Positions 43,061-55,068 of a stretch of 64,000 nt of DNA are shown one piece after another. Origin of the DNA: Aurelia coerulea (taxonomy: Eukaryota > Cnidaria > Scyphozoa > Semaeostomeae > Ulmaridae); the NCBI GenBank assembly GCA_039566865.1, contig CM076958.1, positions 11,322,501-11,386,500 on the forward strand, written 5' to 3'. The notes under the pieces were generated by a model. The model did not search any database and was not told the origin of the DNA. It saw only the letters and a program-made list of their open reading frames with translations. The translations under genes and the position numbers were made by a program. Every line of letters begins with the position of its first letter. Position 1 is the first letter of the stretch.

Positions 43061-43881
43061 CAGGGGCGTAGCCAAAGGGGGGGGGGGTTGCGGGGGGGGG
43101 GGGGGGTGCCGCACCCCCCCCCCCAACATTCAGTTTGTCGGCAAATTGATAACATTTGTCGGCAAATCAAAAACGTTTCCTTGGTACTGGTACTACTGAG
43201 TGTCTGTCGGCGAATACAGTTTCCAAATCTTTCAAAAGGTTGGTGTGAAACTCAGTGACCGATTTCTTTGAACTGAATGACTGAACGATCTTGGGTCTTG
43301 GGAGAGGCATTCTAAGCCAAAGTAGAATGCATATTCTCAAAATTTTCCTGGTGGCTTTGCCCCCAGACCTACTTATTTCAAGATCCCATTTGTCTTAACC
43401 TGTGCGTGTCATTGGCTATAGGGTTCCCTATTTGCTACTGCTCCTTCAAGCAATTTCATCAAAATAATTTGAAGAACTAGCTATACTCTGACATGTTCGT
43501 TTACTTTCCTAGATTAACTTGCTAAGATGGGTATAAATTCTCAATGCAAATTCAATAAAACATCCTGCCCATTTTGTGTTCATTGCAGGCATTTTTACGA
43601 TGCAAAATAAAACTAAAATTGGCGTTTCCCTCATTTTCCGAGCGTCTGAAGGGCGTGGTCACAAAAAATTTTCTAGCCCACGCCTCATAAACCCCGCCCC
43701 CCACACTCATCAAGTGCTGCGTATGCCCCTGAAATACTATGCCAAGTGTCTACATTTTGAATGTAATCATCCATTGCTTATACGTTTCAAACTTTGATGA
43801 TATATAATGGTATTTTCGTTTTTTTGTCGGCAAATTGGGGTGTCTGCACCCCCCCAACAATTTTCTTTAGCTTCGCCCCTG
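43061..43881. mobile_element. CAGGGGCG-ended hAT-like element
   Basis: It starts CAGGGGCGTAGCCAAAGG and ends TTTAGCTTCGCCCCTG, inverted. Poly-G/C lies just inside, and GTCGGCAAAT repeats near both ends (43137, 43830). A segment of the GCCAAAGTAGA...GCCCCCAGACC repeat family lies at 43310-43375. No matching 8-bp flanks were found, so the ends may be from different copies. Confidence 0.55.
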
Positions 43882-44106
43882 GATTACATTGTCACAAGTA
43901 GAATTCTAGTGGCTATGGCTGTTACAAGGAGGGCGGGGGAATATTTCGATTTGCATGTTTATGTGTTCTACGTATGTCTCGCACGTATGTACATGCCACA
44001 TCAATAGTTGAGAGCATATGATCGAAAATTTCCCTTCCCCTGCTGCATGAAATAATATCACAAGTGATGCAAAGTAAAAATATAGGCCAGGAACATTGTA
44101 CAAAAT

Positions 44107-44406
44107 CCGGGGGGGGGTGGTACAAGACTTTTGGATGGACAGGCCCTGCAGGGGTCTGCCGCCCGGTTTTCAGAAAGGAATCCTCTTCTAATTACCGAAA
44201 CTTGCCTTGGTACCCACTTTTATGATGAAATTAGGTGGAGACTGCCGATTTTTAACTATTTTCGTGCATTTCAGCAAAACCCCACCCATGCTTATGAAAA
44301 ATTTGCCGAAAAAGGACCCTTATTTAGAGAATTTTGGGCCCAAAAAACCACCCATATGGGCGGCACATACCACACCCTGAATTCAACATGTTATGTACCT
44401 CCCGGG
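44107..44406. mobile_element. CCGGGGG repeat typical of anthozoans
   Basis: Left end CCGGGGGGGGGTGGTAC, right end GTACCTCCCGGG. On the minus strand it reads GGTATGTGCCGCCCATATGG, a motif I associate with abundant coral repeats. It directly precedes LINE-H. No duplication seen. Confidence 0.5.
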
Positions 44407-44434
44407 CGCTAGGGAGCCATGGCCCCCTGAATTG

Positions 44435-47117
44435 GAGTGACTCTCTTATGGACAAGTGTACTGTTCGCAGTGACCTCCCAAATTCTTCATTAGAGATATT
44501 GTGTGTAGAAATTAAGCCAGCTCGCTCTGCTTCTTTTATTGTACTGGCATGGTATCGACCTCCTGATGCGTCGAGTGAGATTTTTGATCAAATTGAGAAA
44601 ACCTTAGAGTTTTTAGAGAGGGAAGGTAAAGAGATCATTCTCCTTGGTGACACTAATTGTGACATCTTGTCGAACTACCCTACCCAACGACCTGAAGGTG
44701 CACCAAATTTACCGTCTCACTCAAATCGATTGCTAGATATTTATAATCTTTTTGGACTCCATCAGCTTATAGTAACAGCCACAAGAGAGACAATCTCCTC
44801 ATCCACGTTAATAGACCATGTGGCTACTAACAATAAGTCAAATATTGTTATTTCAGGAGTTCACCCTCTTGGCATTAGTGACCATTATTTGGTGTATTGT
44901 ATTAGAAAATTCCGTGGCTCTGTAAAGAAACAGCACAAAAATATTTCTACAAGAAGTCTGAAAAACTTCAATAAAACTGAGTTTTTGAATGACTTACTTT
45001 CAGTAGACTGGAAAGGTATTGTTTCCAATACTGACGACATTAATAAAATTGTTAAGCAATGGTCCCTTATATTCTCACTCATTCTTGAGAAGCATGCTCC
45101 GATGCGTAATAAACGTGTGTCTGAGAAATTTTCCCCATGGCTGACTAAGGAGTTTCAGACTATGTCTGCCACACGTGACAGACTACGTAAACAGGCCGTT
45201 AGATCCAAATCCCAAATTTTGATGCAAGCTTATAGGCAGTTACGTAACAGAGTTAACAAGTTGAACTTGGACCTGAAGCGTGAGTTTTTCACAAAGAAGA
45301 TTTCGTCTTATGCTGGTGATGTTAAGGGGTCATGGAAAATTATTAACCAAGTTCTAAACAAAAAATCCAAGACTACTCATGTTTCATGTCTAAGTGTTGA
45401 GGGTGAAACAATATTTGACAATAAGGCTATCGCTGAATCCATGAATAATTTTTTCTGTGGCATTGGTAAAAAACTCAGTGACAAAATACCGGATACGGTA
45501 AATCCTCTTTTGGGAAATGAATATTCTGTCAATAAAGAAAATACTAAGTTCCACTTTAAGCCCGTGGATACACGTCAGGTCGAAAAGGTCTTTGGAAAAT
45601 TCAAATCATCTATGGGATCTGGGCCTGATGGCATTGCCAACTTTTTCTTGAAAGCTGGACTTCCAATCTTGGCCGATTCTCTTTGCGACATGTTTAATCT
45701 CTCTTTAGCTACTGGTGTTTTCCCGGATAGTTGGAAAATTGCAAGAGTTGCCCCTATATTTAAAAGTGGCCAACAGAATGATCGCTCAAATTACAGACCC
45801 ATATCAGTTCTCCCTTTTTTATCAAGGGTGTTTGAAAAGTTGGTTTACAATCAGCTTTATGAGTATATGGACGGAAATAAGCATCTTTTTTCGCATCAAT
45901 CCGGTTTTAGGAGTTTGCATTCTGTAGTTACATCCCTTTTAAACAATACAAATGATTGGTACGTCAATATAGATAATGGAAAATACACTGCTATGGTCTT
46001 CATCGACCTTAAGAAAGCATTTGACACGGTCAATCATCAAATTCTTCTCGCGAAACTGAAGAAATATGGCATTGACGGCCTCGAATATTTATGGTTCCAA
46101 TCTTACTTAGAAAACAGATGTCAGTTCTGTAAAGTTAATGGTGCATGTTCTGATTTGCACGATATTGATTGTGGTGTTCCTCAGGGATCGTGCTTAGGAC
46201 CACTCCTTTTTCTAATCTACATTAATGATCTTCCTTTGGCACTCAATAAATGTAATCTGACAATGTATGCTGACGATACTAGCATCTCATATGCCTCTAA
46301 AAACATCGAAGAGCTTAATACGACACTAAATAGGGATCTCGATTGTCTAAACAAATGGTTGCAGGGTAACAAACTGTCGTTAAATGTTGTAAAGACGCAA
46401 GCGATGGTTATAGGTTCCCAACCAAACCTGAAGAAGATTGCTGAAAAGAAAGTAGATTCTCCAACTTTTTCTATTGGAGGCTCTGACATAAATCTAGTTA
46501 ACAATGTGAAATATTTAGGTGTTCAACTTGACAGTAATCTTGACTGGAATCAGCACATGAAAGTCTTATGTGGCAAAGTATCTCGTGCTTTAGGTTTTCT
46601 CAAGTATGCTAAGAAATTCGTACCGAAACCTACTCTGATACAAATGTACCGAGGCATTGTCGAGCCACACTTTCGCTACTGTTGCTCTGTATGGGGAAGC
46701 TGTGGCGAAGCTAGATTGCAAGCTCTGCAAAAATTGCAAAATCGAGCTGCAAGGATTGTCTCAAATAGCAGTTATGATACATCTGCGACCCTTTTGATTA
46801 AGAACCTTAAATGGCTTACTGTCAGTGATATGATTAAAAGTGAAACAGCTACGGTTACGTATAAAGCAATAACTGGCCTTGCACCTAGCTATCTTTCTGA
46901 TTTGTTCACAAAAAATTCTGACCGAAATATTGATATTAGCTTGCGAAATGCAGCCACTGATCTCTATATCCCAAGGATGACAACCTGCAAAGGACAAAAA
47001 GCGATATCTTTTCGTGGCGCTAGAACTTGGAATCAGCTTCCGTTGGATATAAAACAAGCAAATTCGCTTAATTCGTTTAAATGCCAACTAAAAAACCATC
47101 TGCAGCCTTCTGCTTGA
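44435..47117 (+). CDS. LINE-H ORF2: endonuclease C-terminal part plus reverse transcriptase
   Basis: About 890 residues without stop. Endonuclease: VLAWYRPPDASSEIF, IILLGDTNCDI (catalytic Asp/Asn), SSTLIDHVATN, LGISDHYLVYC (SDH). [84 protein letters not shown] (active site), VKYLGVQLDSNLDW thumb. C-terminal: CCSVWGSCGEARLQALQKLQ, NRAARI, ending QLKNHLQPSA. The first roughly 80 residues of the endonuclease (SETW region) are missing, so it is not autonomous although RT looks active. The family normally acts by target-primed reverse transcription. Confidence 0.9.
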
Positions 47118-47345
47118 CCATTTGATTGTGATTTTTCGTTCCATTCACCAGTTTTGATTTTACTCTTTTTAATTTTTTATCATAAGTATTCTAGTTAGAT
47201 TTTTTAGATTTTATCACTTGTAATTAGGTTATTTTAGTAAAGTATTGTTAATTTTGTAAGCTTTTTAACACGGCCCCCTGTAAAGCAGTCGTTGATTGAT
47301 GGGGCCACCGTGTATAAATAATTAAAAATGAAATGAAATGAAATG
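44435..47345 (+). mobile_element. LINE-H: long, nearly intact ORF2 element
   Basis: The body is one open frame to 47117 (see the CDS entry), then a 3' region with a GC-rich inverted pair (CGGCCCCCTG / GGGGCCACCGTG) and a tail of ATGAA/GAAAT units (about 47325-47360). It is truncated at the 5' end within the endonuclease and has no ORF1. Confidence 0.88.
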
Positions 47346-47540
47346 AATGAAATGAATAAAGATCAGGGGGCGCCAATGTTGCCTGTTTGTATTACTTGGC
47401 TGAGAACATCAAAACTGATCTTACGTTGGCAAAACAGTTATTGACTGTGGAAAAGGCATTTTATTTTCCTCAACAAAAAAGGGTCGTTAACGTCTTTGCA
47501 AGATCATCCGAATGAAGAAAGGCTTTATTATGATTTCAGT

Positions 47541-48266
47541 CAGTGGCGTGGGGATAGAGGGCATTTGCCTCCACTTATATCAAAAGATGGCCTTTGAGAT
47601 TCTTCAAAAAACGAAGAGAAAGTAATTGGATGTAGGTGGGGAAGGGCAGAAGAATCTTTAGAGAAATACTGGATAGTGACTGGGAGAGTCGTTCTAAGCC
47701 AAATCAAAGATTGACTTTTCAAACAATTTTCCCACACGAACTATCACAGAGCTGTTCTGTAAGGGTCATTCAGAATTGCGAGAATCGCCCTAACCCCAAG
47801 ACAAGATAAAATGTGTTCGCACAAAGGTTTGCCTATGTAGAAAAGCATTCTAAGCCAAAGAAACTTGTGTTTGCTCTAAAAAATTTTTGGGTATGCTCAT
47901 TTGTATAAACAACTGTTACAAAATGCTCAAATTCTATTCTAAGCGTTCTAAGCCAAAGTAGAGGGCATGTCGTCAAAACTTTTCACGGTGCGGCTTCGCC
48001 CCCAGGGCGGGGGAATATTTCGATTCGCAGTTTCTTTGAGACTTTACAGTGAAGAAAAGAAGTAGGACGAGTTTTTCCATCAATTGCTCGCATTTTCAGT
48101 CAAGACATATTCATTAATTTTAAAGTTAAGTTGCAAAAACTTCTTTTCATTGGCCTTTGCAAAACATATCACATAGAAACGCGTGCGTTTATGTAAACAT
48201 ATTACATAGGAGGGACGCCAAAATTGAATTGGCCACCCCAATAAAACCATAGCCACCCCGCCACTG
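47541..48266. mobile_element. CAGTGGCG-ended hAT-like element
   Basis: CAGTGGCGTGGGG at 47541 is inverted as CCCCGCCACTG ending at 48266. The flanks ATTTCAGT and ATTCCAAG match at 6 of 8 bases, a worn 8-bp duplication. It contains copies of the TTCTAAGCCAAA repeat. No transposase. Confidence 0.55.
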
Positions 48267-48780
48267 ATTCCAAGCGATGGTTGGGTGTGGAATATATCTG
48301 AATATTTATTCATTTTGCAGCTTTAATAAGCTAATAAAAACGCTGGATTTTCCATTTGATAATTTTAAGTAAGCTTTGTATAAGCTCTTAAATTAATAAC
48401 ATGCCACGAGAAAACCCCAGCTCCTCTTGTTTGAGATAACTTGAAGATATAATATACTTATAACAAAACTATTTACTGAGATGACTTCTGCCATATATCA
48501 TAGAAAATTGATAGAAAAAGATCGGTTAATGATTTATGGGATTAAGTTTATTACTGAATTCATTCAAATCAAATATGTAGCTACTTATTCTGGGTCTTCC
48601 AGGTGGGAAAAAGAGACAGTTCGATACAAAGCAATAGGACGATAAGAGAACGGCATCATCAACAATTTAAAAGGTGTGTCAGAAAAACGCAATCCAACTA
48701 TCAATTATGATGGAAAATCCCCGGGGGGGGGGGGCTACTTAGCTGCTTCGAGAGAAGTCTTATCTCATTGGATTCAAGCA
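48267..48780. other. Non-coding stretch with a poly-G run
   Basis: A run of about 12 G at 48721-48734. Nothing else recognised. Confidence 0.35.
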
Positions 48781-48789
48781 TGTAATATT

Positions 48790-50046
48790 GGCATGGTCTG
48801 TTAACCAGACCCTGATCTACTAGGACCCTTAGGACTAGGACCCTTGGACCATATAGGACCATGACCCATACTGACCAGACCTTGGAGGAATCCGATTATC
48901 TCCAAGCATCGCTGATGGAAATGGTCATAGAAAACACATGACATGGGATGCCGTACTCTAGGTATGAATGACTGAGGGATGACTGAGGTTAAAAAAGAAT
49001 TGTAATTTTCCATTTGTTTGGCACATTGAACATGTAATGTATTTGGTACCATGGGTATCAGGGCCAGAAAAATGAAAAATAAAAAGATTTTAAAAAAGTA
49101 AAGAAGGAAAGAAAGACGAAAGATCTTCTCTGAAAGAATCGCCTTCTCCTTTCTTCTTTTTCTGTTCTCCTTTCCCAATTTTCCTTTCCTATACTTTCGA
49201 GGCCCGGTATGTATTTGGTTATCTTGCCCCATGTAGTGTCATTGCGAAGCAAATGGTGTAACAAAGGTTTTGTAAGGTCACAAAGGGTGTAGGCATTTCA
49301 TTTAAACCACTTCTATTTACTTGTGTCTGTTCCCTATTCATAACATCAGTAGGGTATTGAAAGTTTAAAACTTCTGCAAAATATTCTCTTTCGGAATCAA
49401 TACTACGACGCCGCACTTGTGTGTGTCAACACAGGATTACAAAATATAACTTGGTCTTTATATTGTTTGCATCAACAATGCTCTTGGCAACATATGTTTA
49501 TTTTTAAAAAGCGTTTGTAGCGTGAAGGAATTTAATTTGGTAAAATAATTTGTTCTTCAACGAACTACTGGTCTGCCCTTTATGACCTTACCAATGGATT
49601 GTATCTCATTTGGCTTTTTGGGATCCCTGTGCTAAAATTTCGACATTTAAGATAGAAGAAGTTGCCAAGAAATAGAGGATTCAGATGATGATGTGATGGT
49701 GGTCAAAGTAGGCCATGGTATTTCTGATATTGTAACTTTGTTCAAAGTGATGGGATCCTAAGCCAATTAGCAATCTTCGTCAGCATCATCAGCATTTTCA
49801 ATTTCCAAATACCTGATTTAGTTTTCACAAAATTTTGAAGCCCTTTCCGAATGCCAATAATAGAATAAAAGCTTTTGACAACTTTTCTCCATTGTGATGC
49901 TATTCACCCAGCAACCATTGTTGAAAATGCCATTTTGGACAGGGTTTCCGGGATTCCCCACAAAGGTCTGGTTGATATGGGTCCTGGTCCTAAGGTCCTA
50001 ATCCTAGTGGTCCTAGTAGACCAGGGTCTGGTTAATAGACCATGCC
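48790..50046. mobile_element. Second Mutator-like element, about 105-bp TIRs, 9-bp duplication
   Basis: The ends GGCATGGTCTGTTAACCAGA and its inverted counterpart continue about 105 bases, rich in GGACC/TAGGACC repeats. TGTAATATT flanks both sides exactly (48781-48789 and 50047-50055). The interior 1 kb has a purine-rich stretch (about 49070-49150) and no transposase. The termini differ from the 20373 element, so it is another family. Confidence 0.9.
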
Positions 50047-50055
50047 TGTAATATT

Positions 50056-50220
50056 CGCTATTTTGAGCACTTGGCACTCGATCCATTGTACGATGAATCC
50101 AACCTCGTGCTTTGGGAAGACGAGAAAGGGGTTTTCCCGTCGATGACAAAAGATGGCCAGTTTGATCTCACAAAAATGAAGCATCTAAAGTTAGAAATTT
50201 ACTTTCACAAGGAAGATAAA
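50056..50220 (+). other. Possible exon or coding relic of unknown protein
   Basis: An open stretch reads HLALDPLYDESNLVLWEDEK then GVFPSMTKDGQFDLTKMKHL then KLEIYFHKEDKR, and AG-GTATAG follows. The composition looks coding, but I do not recognise the protein. It may belong with 54310-54620, which has similar character. It could be part of another decayed element. Confidence 0.35.
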
Positions 50221-50289
50221 AGGTATAGCAAAATCATTTCAATCACTTTCCATCTGACGGGAAAGAGAAATTCCGTAGTAATTTCGGGA

Positions 50290-50420
50290 TATGCTGCACA
50301 TGATTGGGGGTTTGCGGTATTGCAGTATAGGGGGTTAATTTTGTGCGGTATTGCGGTAATGACGGAAAAAACTTGCGGTATTGCGGTATAGAACTTTCAC
50401 AGCGCGGTATGCGGTATTGT
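50290..50420 (+). repeat. Degenerate tandem repeat of GCGGTATTGCGGTA
   Basis: Five or six spaced copies of TGCGGTATTGCGGTA-type units. The same units recur at 54220-54292. Confidence 0.7.
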
Positions 50421-50654
50421 ACGAAAATTAACATCCAAATTTCCTGTAATACCATTTTCCTGTTTAGGAACGACGCATCTTGGAGACGAATTGATATAGA
50501 GGTCAGAGGAAAGAAAAATGAAGGAGAGGGAAGTCCCATATCTATGTCTCTCTCTCTGTGCCTGCTCCACCTGCTTAACCTTAATAAAGGTACCTGCGGA
50601 GGAGAGCACGCAACATTTTTATCTGAAGAAAAAGAATCAAATATTTGCACGAAT

Positions 50655-51972
50655 CAAAACTTTGAATGTGGGAAAATCACCCCTGTTTTCAAATCAGGCA
50701 ATCTTACAATGTTGGCTTGATAACGGGCTATGCTCGAAACGTCGTGCTTATTTCAATTCGCATCAAAGTGCTTATATTTTCCTTAATTTACTTGTTTATA
50801 ACTATACACTATCATGGTAATTCCTCCTCTATCAAAAGTTATCGAGAAGATCATTTACAATCAAACATCCCAGTACCTTGAATCGACTGGCCTGTTTTGC
50901 CCACATCAGTTTGGGTTTAGACAAGGGAGATCCACGCAACATGCAGTTACCTTACTGTTAGAAAGGTTACACAGAACATTGATAAAGGGCCATGTAGTAG
51001 TGCTGTCTATATTGACCTCCGTCAAGCCTTCGACACAGCGCGTCATGTAACCTTGCTGGAAAAATTACCAGGTGATGGTATGGATGATGTGGAATTACAA
51101 TGGATCGGTGATTATCTCTTTAATAGAAAACAAAAAGTAATTTTTGATAGCACCAGCTCATGCGAAGAAAATCTTACATGTGGTGTCCCACAAGGATCAA
51201 TCCTGGGGCCGCTTCTTTTTAGGCTGATAATCCACGACATCGTTCTATATTCCGCTCACTGATGCTGACAATACTGTTTAATATTGGGCACGAAAGAACT
51301 CAAATGAAATAGAACATTTACTTAACAGTGCACTGCAAACAGTTGCAGACTGGTGTAATGAAAATAACTTGTTCATTAACTTGAAAAAAAGTAAAACTGA
51401 ATTTTGCTATATGGATCACATCAAAAGTTGTCCAAACAGCCAAAGGTGGACATCAAAATCTACAATCAAACTATTCATGAGACCAAATCATATACAAGTA
51501 CATTGGTGCAGATTTGGATAACCATCTGAACCTTCATCAACATTTTGAAAATGTGTACAAAAAAAACATCCGCCAGAGTAAAGCTCTTATCTCGTATTCG
51601 CGAAAAAGTCAGCCGTTATGTAGCAGAATCGATGTACATGACAATGATACGATACGGCCACTACTGTTGTACTGCTACCCACTACAGCTTTCCCTACCCC
51701 AAGGAACAGTAAACAAGCTACAGTATATACAAAATAGAGCAGCCAGAATTTTCAACCCAAGAGCAAAGATAACGTCATGGGACAACAAAGACCTGCTGAA
51801 TGGTTACTTCAAAAGATCTCAGCATGAAATTAACACTCTTGTGTTGTTTTACCGAAAATGCGCACTGAAACTGGAAAAAAATCGTTTGCCTATCAGGGAG
51901 CCCGCATTTTCAACCGACGAAATATCTATCTTGCTATATAAAAAGAAACTAAAACCATCGAAGTCTTTGTAG
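50655..51972 (+). pseudogene. LINE-I: decayed RT and C-terminal domain
   Basis: Fragments in order: KITPVFKSGN (50670), an about 110-base disruption, PPLSKVIEKIIYNQTSQYLE, HQFGFRQGRSTQHAVTLLLE, a frameshift around the LRQAFDTARH catalytic Asp, [20 protein letters not shown] (51171-51230), a heavily stopped stretch where FADD should be, then a C-terminal block to 51972. Dead copy. Its 3' region to about 52180 ends in short ATT/ATTATC repeats. Confidence 0.75.
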
Positions 51973-52189
51973 ATGTCCAAGGAAAACGTATTTGACTCTA
52001 ATCACTTCTTATCCTTTAATTGTACATTAAACTATTTTTTTTATTCTACTATTTACCTTAATTTCAACTACAACGATTGTCAATAGGTAGGATTACAGGT
52101 ACTGGAATGATAACAGATAGTTTTATGCTGAACAAGTCAACCTGTCAAAATATTAGTTATTATTATTATCATTATTATTACTTTTTGTT

Positions 52190-54219
52190 TTGAAAAGTTT
52201 CCTTTCGAACCCAGAAGCGCCGGGAGGGGGGGGCAAGGGGAGGCGGTCGCCCCCCCCCAATATTCTCCAGGACCACTTTTCTAACTCGTCTAATTCCGGT
52301 GTAAAATTATTGGGGGGGGGGGGGGTAAGGCCGATGATCTTTGGCAATCATAATGTGAGTATCGGTTTGTACAATCTTGCTGTCTTATTGCATTTTCCAA
52401 CGATATGTAGGGCACTGACTCGGATTTTTTTTTCTGGTCGCGAAGGCCCTAGACCCCCGTCCTATGTGCCCTCCGAGCTTGCACATCTCAACAACATAGC
52501 TTGTGAAAGATCTAAGTCAAGATCTTTTTCACAAACCAAATGAGGAGAAAGTAGTTCTGTATAGGATGGGTAGTAGGGTAAGATTCTTTCGGAGAAATGA
52601 TGGAAAGTGAATGGTAGAGTCGTTCTAAGCCAATGTATAGGTTGGATTTTTGAAAAATTTCCGAGACAAACTATCACAGAACTGTCAAAAGTTCAATTCT
52701 GAGGCCAGGCAAATTGGATTGTTAGAACGGTTCTGGGACAAATTATAGTGTGTTTGCGCAAAAATTTTCCTGTGGTGGTAATTCATAAAAATACTGTTAC
52801 CTTATTATGAAAGTTTTCAATTGGGCACTGGTAAAGATGGGATGCATTCTAAACCAAAGAATATCATATTTTTACAAAAATAGTTTCCAGGGGATGCTAA
52901 TTTAAACAACTGTTACGAAATGATCAACAATTCTATTTCACCACCAGGTAACATGTGATCGGTAGAAGTGTTCTAAGCCAAAGTAAAGGGCGTGTCCCCG
53001 AAAATTTTCCTGGGGGCTTGCCCCCAGACCCCCTCATCCAGTGGCGGATTTGACGTGAGTTCCATGAGTTTGGGAACTTAGTCAAGATTTCATAGATAGA
53101 TTTCTCTCTGAGAATAGAATTACGATAATTATGAAATGAGATCCGCGATGAAAATAACAAACGATTTCAAAATCTGTTCAACTGCGCTTACATAAGGGGC
53201 TACAAACTAGGCCCCTTATATGTGTCAATAAGGCAAAATGTGGCTGGCTGAAGGAGAAAAATTTGAGGTAAACTTAGGCCTTATGATCATATGAATGTCC
53301 AAAATTGGTTTCGTGGGATGCTTTTCATTTCAAAGTTTTATCAGTTATTAATTAGTTAAGAAAAATTTGACAGCATTTTAAGGCAATCTAAAGGACGTGG
53401 CTGCAAAAATTTTCTCGTGGGAGTACCCCCGCACCCCCTAGCTTCGCTCACCTTCGATCTCATCATGGGAACTCATTAAAATATCCGGCTAGATGCGCCC
53501 CTGAATATATACTGAACTTGGAAGCTTCTGCTGGTCCCGATGCCCTCTTTTTCACAAACCATATACTTCAGATTTCTGAATCTGAGAGAACTTGAAATCC
53601 CTTCGATAATTCCATTACGGAGTGACGTTTTAGATTCGTTGCAGAAATTTTTGGAAATTCGAAGTTCGTCGTTCGGTCGCCGGTAGGACGTCATTTTCTA
53701 ACTGTGGTACCCTACTTGTGTTATTTCAACAGACTCATTTATCTTTATGTCAACCTAAAAAGGGGCGTTGGCCGCATTTACAGCCAAAGTAGAGGGCGTG
53801 GTCCAAGAAAATTTTTCAGGGGCTCCGCCCCAGACCCCTTTCTCTTTCGCCCCCCCCCCAATAAAAAATCCTGGCGGCGCCACTGTTCGAACCATGTTGC
53901 TTTCGAATACATTTGCACCTTTGACCCGGATATTAAAAGTACCACTGAAAGGTAAACAGTTTAGATCAATGATACGACTATGATATAAGAGCTGTTCAAT
54001 ATATTCGTAATTTTTCTGCCGTCAATGCAGTTTTACTAAAAGCACATCGATGAAATTTTCCCCCATCGTTCTCACATCACTATTTTGTCTGTAAAACATC
54101 TAACAACGATCTAAAAGATCAGACTACAAATTTTGATGGAGGAAGGTGGATTTAGGTCGCAATCAAACTGTAACAGACCGGTGTACTGTATTAGTAGCTC
54201 TCTTTTTTAGTTTTCTAGC
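52190..54219. repeat. Mosaic of the GCCAAAGTAGA / GCCCCCAGACC dispersed repeat
   Basis: Copies of TTCTAAGCCAAAGTA...GGGCGTGTCC...AAAATTTTCCTGGGGGC are seen at 52970-53040, 53390-53440 and 53780-53840, and outside at 43310-43375 and 47945-48005. CAGTGGCGG at 53039 and GGCGGCGCCACTG ending 53885 could be the two ends of one hAT-like copy. No host gene recognised. Confidence 0.5.
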
Positions 54220-54292
54220 GTTTGCGGTATTTTGCTATTTTTTGGTGCGGCATTGCGGTATTTGGTGTCTTTTTCGTGCGGTATTGCGGTAT
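54220..54292 (+). repeat. Second block of GCGGTATTGCGGTA repeats
   Basis: Units such as GCGGTATTTTGCTATTTTTT, GCGGCATTGCGGTA and GCGGTATTGCGGTATTGGGA, just before a coding-like stretch, as at 50290-50420. Confidence 0.65.
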
Positions 54293-54309
54293 TGGGACCC
54301 CCCCGAAGT

Positions 54310-54620
54310 ACCCATGATTGGATTGACTTTGAGTTGCCAGTTGTCAAGGAGCTCATTGAAATGAATAATCAAAGGACCTTAGAAGTGACTCACGGGCTTA
54401 ATGATTTTTATTGTGAAATTTTCCAAATTATGCCATGAGAATGCAAAGGAAAATCAGTGCAATTTTATTGCACCTTCCTCGAAATATGAGTAAATATGCT
54501 GTAATGTTACGTTACAGAATGCAGTCTGAGGAAGCAACCATCAAAAATTGGCGTGCAGGAAATGTTTGGTCTTTGCTTGAAGATTTTTCAGTGGAGAACA
54601 AACAATCTAATTAAACACAC
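54310..54620 (+). pseudogene. Coding relic of unknown protein
   Basis: HDWIDFELPVVKELIEMNNQ, RTLEVTHGLNDFYCEIFQIM, then a frameshift/stop and RNMSKYAVMLRYRMQSEEAT, IKNWRAGNVWSLLEDFSVEN. It looks like a genuine protein with one break. I cannot name the family. It may be the downstream part of the relic at 50056-50220, split by LINE-I and repeats, or the remains of another mobile element. Confidence 0.4.
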
Positions 54621-54645
54621 AAGCAATCAAATTAATCACGAAATA

Positions 54646-55066
54646 CACGTTTTTTTTATTATAAGAAACTTGGATCAGCACTTAGTACTAAAAGTTTCTT
54701 AATTTCGCATGAAAATTTCGGTGTTTTAGTAGTAAAAGTTTCTTAATTAGTTTCTTATTTTTTTGGGCCTAAAATTGCGGTATTGTTCGAAGTTGAGCCT
54801 TCTTCTCGAGAAAGGGCTTCCATTTTGCATTGACATTGTCATCAAGAAGAAGCCATGCACATCAAGGCAAAAATTTACCAATTTTGCAGTTAAAAGTCAA
54901 GAAAAGACGAAGGCACCTTTGTTAGAGAGACATAGAATAAGAGAGACATACAGATATAACGTTTTAGAGTTTCCTAACCGTTCTTGAGCGTAGTACTAGA
55001 GTTTCTTAAATTTTTGGTCATCGTAGTACTAGTTTCTTATAAACCAGTTTCTTATAAAAAAACGTG
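54646..55066. mobile_element. AAGAAACT-family MITE, 421 bp, TA duplication
   Basis: The ends CACGTTTTTTTTATTATAAG and CTTATAAAAAAACGTG are inverted, with TA at 54644-54645 and 55067-55068. The interior has many GTTTCTTA / TAAGAAAC repeats. It is a close copy, in opposite orientation, of 57868-58292. Confidence 0.85.
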
Positions 55067-55068
55067 TA

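Noticed and set aside
46761..47087. Minus-strand ORF of 108 codons
   Set aside because: Antisense shadow of the LINE-H ORF2 C-terminal domain.
44435..47117. Retrovirus or LTR retrotransposon pol
   Set aside because: An APE-type endonuclease precedes RT, and no protease, RNase H, integrase or LTR is seen; the motifs are those of non-LTR elements.
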